Origin: Gammaproteobacteria bacterium
GTDB lineage: Bacteria; Pseudomonadota; Gammaproteobacteria; GCA-001735895
DNA length: 64,000 nt
Reading direction: 5' to 3'
Assembly (NCBI GenBank): GCA_029862005.1
Contig: JAOTYD010000001.1
Coordinates: 248,001 to 312,000 of the forward strand
The notes under the pieces are model-generated. The model saw nothing but the letters and a program-made list of their open reading frames with translations. It did not search any database and had not been told where the DNA came from. Within the stretch, counting starts at the first letter, position 1. Each line of letters starts with the position of its first letter. The position numbers and the translations under genes were made by a program. Positions 1-7,147 of this stretch are shown piece by piece.

Positions 1-994
1 CCAGAATAGCCTTGCGATTGTTCGCGGCGAATTCAAAATCGTTGGGGATCATTTTTTCCAGTAGGTTGGTCGGAAAATGTTCAACAGGTTTGGCAACACC
101 CGGCATGGCAACCACGGCGTAACCGGTGTTGTACATTTCATTAGCCTTGCGCGTGATTGACCAGTCGACCAGGGTCTTCGCAGCCTCGAGTTTATCGGTT
201 CCAGCGATGATCGCGGTTGCTTCCATGTCCCAGCCTACGCCCTCGGCAGGTACGATGATTTCGATCGGTGCACCCTGGGCCTTGGACTTGGCACCGCGGA
301 AAGCGAAGGAAATTCCGATTGGAATTTCGCCAGCGGCGGCTAGCTTGCAGGGCTTGGAGCCGGAATGGGTGTAGCGCGCGATATTCTTGTGTAAACGATC
401 CATGTAATCCCAACCACCCTGTTCCTTGCCGAACATTTGCAGCCAGCTGGATACGTCGAGGAATCCGGTGCCCGAGGAGTTTGGGTTCGGCATGATCAGG
501 TGCCCCTTGTACATCGGTTTGAGCAGGTCGGTCCAGGTTTTCGGCGGCTCCAGATTATGCTTGGCCGCCTCCACGGTGTTGTAACAAACCGCCGCCACCC
601 AGGCGTCCATTCCGACCCACGATGGCACTGCTCCCTTGTCAACAAACTTTTTATCCAGCTTTTCAACACCCTTGGGTTTGTAAGGTTCGAGCATGCCTTC
701 GCTCTTCAGTAGCAACAATGAGGTCGCAGCCAGGCCCCAGACCACATCGGCCTGTGGATTGTTTTTCTCCGCGAGCAACTTGGCGGTGACGATACCGGTC
801 GAATCCCGAACCCATTTAATATTGATATCCGGGTGATCCTTATTAAAAGTCTCGGCATAGCGCGTCAGATCTTCTGCCTCGACTGCCGTGTAGACTGTCA
901 GATCGACCGCGAGTACCGAGTGACTCATCGCCAGCAACGAAACACCCGCCACACAAGCAGCGAGTGAAGTTTTCTTGATCAATTTTTTTAGCAT
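1..994 (-). CDS. 2-aminoethylphosphonate-type ABC transporter substrate-binding protein (partial, C-terminus off the window)
   Basis: The reading frame starts at the ATG complementary to 992-994, has an AAGGAGA ribosome binding site just upstream (1001-1007), and runs off the window without a stop. The N-terminus is a signal peptide: MLKK..., a hydrophobic core, then a likely cut after SVLA before VDLTVYTAVEAEDL. The mature part has the fold order of iron/phosphonate-type periplasmic binding proteins (family 1 extracellular solute binding), including NNPQADVVWGLAATS and NPNSSGTGFLDVSSW. These phrases resemble the PhnS group annotated as 2-aminoethylphosphonate binding. It would capture its ligand in the periplasm for an ABC importer whose permease and ATPase should lie beyond position 1. 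Fe3+ or another small anion remains possible as ligand. Confidence 0.72.
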   Translation of the reverse strand, partial: MLKKLIKKTSLAACVAGVSLLAMSHSVLAVDLTVYTAVEAEDLTRYAETFNKDHPDINIKWVRDSTGIVTAKLLAEKNNPQADVVWGLAATSLLLLKSEGMLEPYKPKGVEKLDKKFVDKGAVPSWVGMDAWVAAVCYNTVEAAKHNLEPPKTWTDLLKPMYKGHLIMPNPNSSGTGFLDVSSWLQMFGKEQGGWDYMDRLHKNIARYTHSGSKPCKLAAAGEIPIGISFAFRGAKSKAQGAPIEIIVPAEGVGWDMEATAIIAGTDKLEAAKTLVDWSITRKANEMYNTGYAVVAMPGVAKPVEHFPTNLLEKMIPNDFEFAANNRKAIL

Positions 995-1063
995 TTCATA
1001 TCTCCTTCGATTGTTATTGTCGGAACCAAGGCGTCCCCGATTTGTTCTTTTAGATTGCAACTA

Positions 1064-1105
1064 CTCCGGGGAGCCCGGATTTATACCCGGTTGCTCCAGC
1101 CGGAG
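1064..1105 (-). promoter_or_regulatory. long GC-rich hairpin in the leader of the solute-binding protein gene
   Basis: Three nested paired blocks form a 15-bp stem: CTCCGG (1064-1069) with CCGGAG (1100-1105), GGAGC (1070-1074) with GCTCC (1093-1097), and CCGG (1075-1078) with CCGG (1087-1090). The loop is ATTTATAC, with 2-nt bulges on one side only. It lies 70-111 bases upstream of the minus-strand start at 994, in the 304-base gap shared with the divergent methyltransferase gene. No run of T follows on either strand, so it is not a simple terminator. It may be an mRNA leader structure or a protein-binding site. No other feature was recognised in this gap. Confidence 0.45.
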
Positions 1106-1298
1106 ACCTCAGGTGCATACTCTACCCTAATCCGCATATGTTAAAAACAGGTTAAATTTTGTAAGGAACATAGATTGTTTCGATATTTAGGCTTCGGGCA
1201 GGTTAATTGGTAATATATCGCCTACGGTAATCCCGGTTTCAAAGCCGACTCGCTTAACCAGCAGATTAACCAGACAACGTGTAAGGAGTTGCTTGCTC

Positions 1299-2351
1299 AT
1301 GGCGATAACAACCACCTGTATCGGGGCCTATCCCAAGCCCGATTTTGTCAGGTTGCCGGACTGGTTTAATCACCCCGACGGGCCCGATACAGCTGACCCG
1401 ACCGCGCTCTGGGAAAAAGCGATGCTTGATCTCGGACCGGATGCACCGGACATCATTGCGCGCGGCGTGGCGCAGGCGATCGATGATCAAGTCGAATGTG
1501 GCATCGACATCCCGACCGATGGTGAAATATCGCGTGAGAACTACATCCACTACCATTGTCGTCATCTGCTCGGGTTCGACTTCGTGCACCTGACGCGCAA
1601 GGAAGTGCGCGGCGGTACCTACGAAGCCGCTTTACCCACCATCAACGGCCCGGTCTCGATACGCGATCAATTCCTGGTAGCGGACTGGCAACGCGCGCAG
1701 GCCAACTGCAAGCGGCCGGTCAAGATCACGATGCCGGGTCCGATGACGATCTCCGATACCAATCATGATGATTATTACCACGATCCGAAAGCGCTAGGGC
1801 GCGATATAGCCGATGCCCTGAATGTCGAGGTACTTGCGCTGGCCGCTGCCGGTTGTATCCATATCCAGATCGACGAGCCGCTGTTTGCGCGCAAACCTGA
1901 GGCTGCGCTCGACTATGGTTTCGAAAACCTCGAGCGCGCGTTTCACGGTTGTCCGAAGAGTGTGCAGCGTACCGTGCACATGTGCTGTGGCTATCCGGAC
2001 AAGCTCGACCGCGATGACTACCCCAAGGCCGATCCTGATTCGTATCTGCAAATCGCCGACGCGATCGAGTACTCGAGTATCGACGCGGTTTCGTTCGAAG
2101 ACGCGCATCGGCATAATGATTTGTCGCTGCTCGAACACTTGCCGACGACCACAGTAATTTTCGGCGTGGTCGCGATTGCGAAAAGCCAGGTCGAAGACGT
2201 CGACGATATTCGCCAACGTCTGTCCCAGGCGCTGCATCATATCGATGCAGAGCGCCTGATTGCGGCTCCCGACTGTGGCCTCGGCCTGCTCGGCCGCGAA
2301 CTCGCCATGGCCAAGCTCAAAAATATGTGCACCGCCGCTCACTCGCTCTAA
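1299..2351 (+). CDS. stand-alone core MetE-type methyltransferase (C-terminal half of cobalamin-independent methionine synthase)
   Basis: This 350-residue protein matches only the C-terminal catalytic barrel of MetE, whose full length is about 750 residues. The family zinc ligands can be seen: His-x-Cys in TVHMCCG, Glu in SFEDAH, and Cys in APDCGLG. It should therefore bind zinc and activate a thiol such as homocysteine for methyl transfer. The N-terminal MetE half is absent, so the methyl donor is probably not the usual methyl-tetrahydropteroyl-triglutamate; known core-MetE proteins can use methylcobalamin or other donors. The ATG at 1299 is preferred because AAGGAG (1283-1288) lies 10 bases upstream; an in-frame TTG at 1293 would leave only 4. 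The gene is divergent from the solute-binding protein gene. Its substrate is not known. Confidence 0.75.
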   Translation: MAITTTCIGAYPKPDFVRLPDWFNHPDGPDTADPTALWEKAMLDLGPDAPDIIARGVAQAIDDQVECGIDIPTDGEISRENYIHYHCRHLLGFDFVHLTRKEVRGGTYEAALPTINGPVSIRDQFLVADWQRAQANCKRPVKITMPGPMTISDTNHDDYYHDPKALGRDIADALNVEVLALAAAGCIHIQIDEPLFARKPEAALDYGFENLERAFHGCPKSVQRTVHMCCGYPDKLDRDDYPKADPDSYLQIADAIEYSSIDAVSFEDAHRHNDLSLLEHLPTTTVIFGVVAIAKSQVEDVDDIRQRLSQALHHIDAERLIAAPDCGLGLLGRELAMAKLKNMCTAAHSL

Positions 2352-2616
2352 CCACCATTGTCATCCCGCGGCCTTAGCGGGCATCGCGCAGCCTTTATTG
2401 TCATCCCGCGGCTCCCGACTGTCATACCGCGGTCAAGCCGCGGTATGACAACTCTTTGCCGGGGTATGACGATTCACAGTGCAGTATGACGGGGTAAAGT
2501 CTGCCGGGTTGACGGGCCTTAGAGATACCATGGAACCCGGGTGTCTAACCTGTCACATATCCCTAAGTGTTTGATTGAATTCGGGCAAATCTAAACTAAT
2601 CTTCAATATGACCGAT
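2352..2616. repeat. intergenic region with REP-like GTCAT(C/A)CCGCGG repeats
   Basis: After the methyltransferase stop there are repeated copies of the motif GTCATCCCGCGG or GTCATACCGCGG between about 2360 and 2450. One copy pair makes a perfect 13-bp hairpin: TGTCATACCGCGG (2420-2432), loop TCAAG, CCGCGGTATGACA (2438-2450). Degenerate copies (GGGGTATGACG, CAGTATGACGGGG) continue to about 2496. The same motif recurs at 24515-24611, 26563-26646 and 43770-43892, which marks a dispersed extragenic palindromic family. The hairpin may help end transcription from the methyltransferase gene. The rest of this gap holds nothing else I can support. Confidence 0.7.
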
Positions 2617-2632
2617 AACTCTATATAGAGTT
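2617..2632. promoter_or_regulatory. 16-bp perfect palindrome upstream of the pilus regulatory operon
   Basis: AACTCTATATAGAGTT is perfectly self-complementary and ends 74 bases before the histidine kinase start at 2707. Its size and symmetry fit an operator for a dimeric helix-turn-helix regulator at the head of the long plus-strand operon. The central TATATA could also contribute to a promoter. No partner regulator can be assigned from the sequence. Confidence 0.45.
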
Positions 2633-2706
2633 GTTACAGCTCGCAGTGGCGCCCGGGCCTAAACCAAAATCAATAGCCTGATCCTATTGATAAACAGAAA
2701 TAATTT

Positions 2707-4551
2707 ATGCAGATTAACCAACGTTTTGGTTTGACCATGATAATCGCGACCCTGTTGGTCATGGTTGCGACGGTATATCTTCTGTTCGATTATCAACGCA
2801 GTAACCGAGAAGATCTGGCACGCGCCCAGGGCCTCGAGCTGGTGCGATTGTTGAGCGGTATGTCGTGGAATGAGCTGGTACCAGAGGCAGGCAGGAAAGG
2901 CATACTGGCGGTGTTAAAGCAGGGGCAAAGCAATCCTGATTTTGCCTATGCTGCAGTGGTTGACACCGAGAGTAAAGTGGCGGTCGAAGTGACGCGCTCC
3001 GGTGTCATCCTTCCTGAAGGCAAAATTGTCAATGAGCCCACCAGCTGGCTGGGGCAGCGGGTTCTGACTATAGTCGGCGCCGGCAACCAGCGAGAATTCA
3101 TCGAGTCGCATGCACCGGTGTTTGACGACGGTTTGCACATGGGATTCGTCAGACTCGGCTATCTCCGACCCGGATTGAAATTCAGCTACCACGAAATGCC
3201 GTTCCTGGCATCGGTGATGTTGCCGATATTCCTGCTGGTACCATTCTTTTACTTCATGCTGCGTCGCGAAATCAAACCGCTTAAAGAAATCAGTGAGCGC
3301 TTTGAAAGTTTAGCCGAGCAAGGGGGTTTAACCCAGATCGAAGTGCCACCCAGCGAGGCACTGAACGATTTTATGGAACAGGTCAGCAGCTATATCGATG
3401 CCACCCAAACCCGGATCGAAGTGTTAAGCCAGGAGCACGACGATTTGACAATGTCGAGCAAACTACTGACCTACAAGAATAATCGTGTCGACGCAATCTT
3501 GCAGAATTTTCCGGACGCCATCATGGTCATCGACGAAGCCGGCGAAGTCAGCTATGCCAATGGTAAAATTGAACGCTTGCTCGGTGTCGAGGCCGAAGCG
3601 ATGCTCGGCAAGAAAATCCGCGATTGGTGCGACGATCCGCAAATCATCCCGTTGCTGACTTTTGGTGACGTCAAATCGAACCTCCAGGCTAACCAGGATA
3701 CGGTTCGGGTCAGGCTGGATGGTAACAGTGAAAAATCACTGCAGTTCAGCGTCTACCCATTGTTCACGCCCAAAAATGAAAGCAAGATACTGGGTCGCCT
3801 GGTGGTTATCCGCGATGTATCCGAGAGCCACGAAATGCGTCAGCGCCAGACCGAATTTATTTCGCATATATCCCATGAATTAAAAACACCGCTCAACGTG
3901 CTGTCGATGTACAGCGAGTCGTTGTTGACCGAGGGCTCCGACAATGAAGAGTACCGCATCGAGGCGGTGAACGTGATTCATGACGAGGTCGAACGGTTGT
4001 CGACGTTGATCAACAACCTGCTCGCAATCAACCAGTACGAACTCGGTGGAGTCGTCGCGCAGCGTAATCACGTGCGCTTGCACGAGTTTCTCGAGGATGC
4101 GTTTAACAATATCGCCAAGGCCAGAGGTGTCAAAGATATTGAGTTCGACCTCGATATTCCACGTGAAATGGGCATGGTTTATATCGATAAGGACTTATTC
4201 CGAATCGCGGTCAATAACCTGCTGACCAATGCGATCAAGTACAGTAAACCCGGTGGTAAGGTCAGCCTGAGCGCCAGTGAAAATGAAGACAACATCGAAA
4301 TCGTGGTCAGCGACGAGGGTTATGGTATTGCCGAGAGCGATGTAAAACAGATATTTAATAAATTTTTCCGTTCCACGGACGACAATATAAGGAAGCAGAC
4401 CGGGCACGGCCTGGGTCTGTCGTTGGCGCGTCAGATCGTATTGATGCACCACGGTGATCTGACCTGTAGCAGCGAGCTCGGTAAGGGCAGTCGCTTTGTT
4501 ATACAGCTGGAGAAGGTTTCGACACAGATTATGGATGCCGCCGCGTCATGA
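2707..4551 (+). CDS. membrane PAS-domain sensor histidine kinase
   Basis: This 614-residue inner-membrane sensor has a first transmembrane helix at about residues 8-28, a periplasmic sensing region to about 165, and a second helix at about 168-186. A HAMP-like linker and coiled segment follow to about 255, then a PAS domain at about 258-375. The HisKA dimerisation helix carries the phospho-acceptor in HISHELKTPLN (His near residue 390). The C-terminal ATPase domain shows the N box (NNLLTNAIKY), DEGYGI and GHGLGLSLA. The stop overlaps the start of the response regulator by 4 bases, so the two form a cognate pair. Signal sensed is unknown. The position at the head of the pilus locus implies control of pilus assembly or of the c-di-GMP enzyme downstream. 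Confidence 0.9.
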   Translation: MQINQRFGLTMIIATLLVMVATVYLLFDYQRSNREDLARAQGLELVRLLSGMSWNELVPEAGRKGILAVLKQGQSNPDFAYAAVVDTESKVAVEVTRSGVILPEGKIVNEPTSWLGQRVLTIVGAGNQREFIESHAPVFDDGLHMGFVRLGYLRPGLKFSYHEMPFLASVMLPIFLLVPFFYFMLRREIKPLKEISERFESLAEQGGLTQIEVPPSEALNDFMEQVSSYIDATQTRIEVLSQEHDDLTMSSKLLTYKNNRVDAILQNFPDAIMVIDEAGEVSYANGKIERLLGVEAEAMLGKKIRDWCDDPQIIPLLTFGDVKSNLQANQDTVRVRLDGNSEKSLQFSVYPLFTPKNESKILGRLVVIRDVSESHEMRQRQTEFISHISHELKTPLNVLSMYSESLLTEGSDNEEYRIEAVNVIHDEVERLSTLINNLLAINQYELGGVVAQRNHVRLHEFLEDAFNNIAKARGVKDIEFDLDIPREMGMVYIDKDLFRIAVNNLLTNAIKYSKPGGKVSLSASENEDNIEIVVSDEGYGIAESDVKQIFNKFFRSTDDNIRKQTGHGLGLSLARQIVLMHHGDLTCSSELGKGSRFVIQLEKVSTQIMDAAAS

Positions 4552-4937
4552 AGAAAATATTAATTGCAGACGATGAGCCGCATGTGCTGCGGGTGCTGAA
4601 ACTCTCGCTCGAGAAAGAGGGCTACGCGGTGGAAACCTGTGCCAACGGCAAGGAAGCTCTGACCCGGCTCGAACAGGAACATCCCGATATCCTGATTACC
4701 GATATCCAGATGCCGCTGATGACCGGCGAGGAATTATGCCAACACATCGTGCAGGATATGCCTGAGCGCAATTTCCTGATTTTCGTGTTGACCTCGCGCA
4801 CTGAAATCGAGCACCGCGAGTGGTCACGCAATATCCACAACTTATCGTTTCTCGAAAAACCGGTCAGCATTCGCAACCTGCTGGAAAAGATTGATGGCTA
4901 CTTTAATTCGACGACCGATAGCTGGAGAGTGTCCTGA
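4548..4937 (+). CDS. single-domain (CheY-like) response regulator
   Basis: The 129-residue protein is a receiver domain with no attached output domain. Conserved residues are the acidic pair in IADDEP (Asp8, Asp9), the phosphorylation site Asp52 in ITDIQMP, Thr82 in VLTSRTE, and Lys104 in LEKPVS. The start overlaps the kinase stop (ATGA) and the stop overlaps the next start (TGATG), so kinase, regulator and GGDEF/EAL gene are translationally coupled. Without a DNA-binding or enzyme domain, the phosphorylated form should act by protein-protein contact. The adjacent GGDEF/EAL protein and the STAS-bearing ATPase are the nearest candidate partners, which is inference from context. Confidence 0.9.
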   Translation: MKKILIADDEPHVLRVLKLSLEKEGYAVETCANGKEALTRLEQEHPDILITDIQMPLMTGEELCQHIVQDMPERNFLIFVLTSRTEIEHREWSRNIHNLSFLEKPVSIRNLLEKIDGYFNSTTDSWRVS

Positions 4938-7141
4938 TGCAGGCGGCGACCGGTAACAGCGTACATTTCGATAATTATCTCGCCTTGCTGAAGGGTTTTG
5001 ATCCCGCAGTCGAGGGCATGATCGTATTTGATTATGAGGGTAGTTTCGTCTGGCAGGACAGTAGCAATACGCTCGACCTCGATGTGGTAGCACCACAATT
5101 GAAAATATTTCGCAACGGCGACAGTGATAATGCACTGACATCGCTAGAAGATGACTCCAACCTGGAGCTGGCGAACCTGCGAAATCAGCATGGCGAAGTA
5201 GCCCTGACTCTGTGCCTGTATCTCGGGGCTACCGATAAAACAGTACAAGCGGTAGCCGCTAACGAAAACATCGGCCTGCTGAATGATTTTTTACTCGCCG
5301 ATTATGAACAGAGCATGGCACTGGCCAGCAAGGAAGACGAGCTCAACCATATGACCGACGAGCTCACCCGGCGTTACGAAGAACTCAATCTGATCTACAA
5401 GGCCGAGGACCAGGCGATCAATATATACCATGGACGGGAACTGTTGCGACAACTGGTGCTGAATACATCTCGCTTCCTCAATGTCGATATTATTTTCCTC
5501 TACATCGCAGGCAAGAATATCGCGATGCATAAATACAAGAACGATAATCCGTTGTTCGAGTCGGACAAACTGTTTGACTATCTGCGTGACTCGGTCTACC
5601 CGTTACTCGAATCGGGGCAGCAATCCCTCGTCATCAATCATGTCGATGATGCAATACAGTATAATTTCACACAGAATACGCCGTACAAGCACGTGGTTAG
5701 TCCGATCGTCAACGCTGAAAGCCAGGTTATAGGGCTACTTGCAATCGCAAGCCAGAATTTCAGTGTTGATTTCTCCAATAGCGATCGCAACCTGCTCGAC
5801 GTGATGTCGAAAAAAGCCTCCAAGATCGCCCAGTCCCATTTCGATCCACTGACTGGACTCGAAAACAGCAACAGCTTTGAACTCATCATCAAGGATTTGT
5901 TGAAAGAATCCAAGGGTACCGATTTTAATCATGCCATTGCCAATGTAGATATTGATCGCATGGCGGTGGTAAACGATATCAGCGGACGTGATGTGGGTGA
6001 TCTGCTGATCAAAAAGGTTGGACAGAAACTCGCCAGCATGGTGCGTTCGCGCGACGTGGTGGCGCGTATCGGTAGCGACAAGTTCGGCGTGTTGCTGGAA
6101 AACTGTGACCTGCCGACGGCACAAATAGTCATGAAAAAAATTTCGCACGCGGTTTCTGCCATTGATTTCGAATGGGAGGGCAAGTCACACGATATCAGCG
6201 TTAGTATCGGAATTGCCCCGATCACCCCCGAGGCGCAATCGGTGACCAGCCTCATGAACGCTGCCGAAACCGCACGTAACGTGAGCAAGGAACGCGGCCG
6301 AAACACCATTCATGTGCTCGATCTTGAAGACGGTGATTTGATGGAACGTAAGGAGCAAATCCGCTGGGTTGGACAAATTCAGTCAGCGTTACGTAATGAC
6401 CACTTCATGCTGTATGCGCAATTAATCAAGCCTTTGGCGACTAAATCCGCTATACCGCATTACGAAATTCTACTGCGCATGCAGGATAGTGATGGCAGTG
6501 TGATTCCACCGGGAAAGTTTCTGCCCGCCGCGGAAAACTTTTATCTGATGTCGAGTATTGATTACTGGGTAATCGACAAGACCTTCAGTGAGCTAGCCGA
6601 TCATATCCAGGAATCCGGACAGAGGTGCCAGGTCTCGATTAACCTGTCGGGACAGTCGCTGAACGACCCGGTCAGTTTCGCTGCTTTCATCGGCAATAAA
6701 CTCGAGCAACATGAGCTGGACGCAAATGATATCTGCTTCGAAATTACCGAATCTGCCGCGATCGCCAATATCGACGATGCCCGCCTCTTTATCGACCAGG
6801 TAAGCACCTATGGCTGTCAATTTTCGCTCGATGATTTTGGTACCGGTCTGAGCTCTTTTGCCTACCTCAAAAACCTGAAGGTCAGTTACCTTAAAATCGA
6901 CGGTGGCTTTGTCACCGACATCGTCACGGACCTGGTCAGCGAAAGCATGGTCGCGGCGATCAACCAGGTGGGGCATGCAATGCAGTTGCAAACCGTCGCC
7001 GAATTTGTTGAAAACGATGCGATCAGGCAAAAGCTTGTCGAAATCGGCGTCGATTATGGTCAGGGTTATGGTCTTGGCAAGCCCGCTCCGCTCGCCGAAA
7101 TCTTGTCCAGTCTGCCAAGCACGAAATCGAAGTCGGCGTAG
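4937..7141 (+). CDS. GAF-like / degenerate GGDEF / EAL c-di-GMP phosphodiesterase or receptor
   Basis: This 734-residue cytoplasmic protein has an N-terminal region of unknown fold, a coiled stretch near residues 130-155 and a GAF-like domain at about 155-290. A GGDEF domain follows at about 300-455 and an EAL domain at about 475-725. The GGDEF site reads GSDKF, which should be catalytically dead, but the allosteric I-site is intact (RSRD, five residues before it). The EAL part keeps its catalytic residues: E in YEILLR, N in INLSGQ, E in CFEITES, DD in LDDFGTG, K in YLKIDG, E in VAEFVE and Q in DYGQGYG. It is predicted to degrade c-di-GMP and to sense it through the I-site. It is coupled to the response regulator and followed after 6 bases by the ATPase gene, similar in context to regulators of MSHA pili. 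Confidence 0.85.
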   Translation: MQAATGNSVHFDNYLALLKGFDPAVEGMIVFDYEGSFVWQDSSNTLDLDVVAPQLKIFRNGDSDNALTSLEDDSNLELANLRNQHGEVALTLCLYLGATDKTVQAVAANENIGLLNDFLLADYEQSMALASKEDELNHMTDELTRRYEELNLIYKAEDQAINIYHGRELLRQLVLNTSRFLNVDIIFLYIAGKNIAMHKYKNDNPLFESDKLFDYLRDSVYPLLESGQQSLVINHVDDAIQYNFTQNTPYKHVVSPIVNAESQVIGLLAIASQNFSVDFSNSDRNLLDVMSKKASKIAQSHFDPLTGLENSNSFELIIKDLLKESKGTDFNHAIANVDIDRMAVVNDISGRDVGDLLIKKVGQKLASMVRSRDVVARIGSDKFGVLLENCDLPTAQIVMKKISHAVSAIDFEWEGKSHDISVSIGIAPITPEAQSVTSLMNAAETARNVSKERGRNTIHVLDLEDGDLMERKEQIRWVGQIQSALRNDHFMLYAQLIKPLATKSAIPHYEILLRMQDSDGSVIPPGKFLPAAENFYLMSSIDYWVIDKTFSELADHIQESGQRCQVSINLSGQSLNDPVSFAAFIGNKLEQHELDANDICFEITESAAIANIDDARLFIDQVSTYGCQFSLDDFGTGLSSFAYLKNLKVSYLKIDGGFVTDIVTDLVSESMVAAINQVGHAMQLQTVAEFVENDAIRQKLVEIGVDYGQGYGLGKPAPLAEILSSLPSTKSKSA

Positions 7142-7147
7142 CTAATC

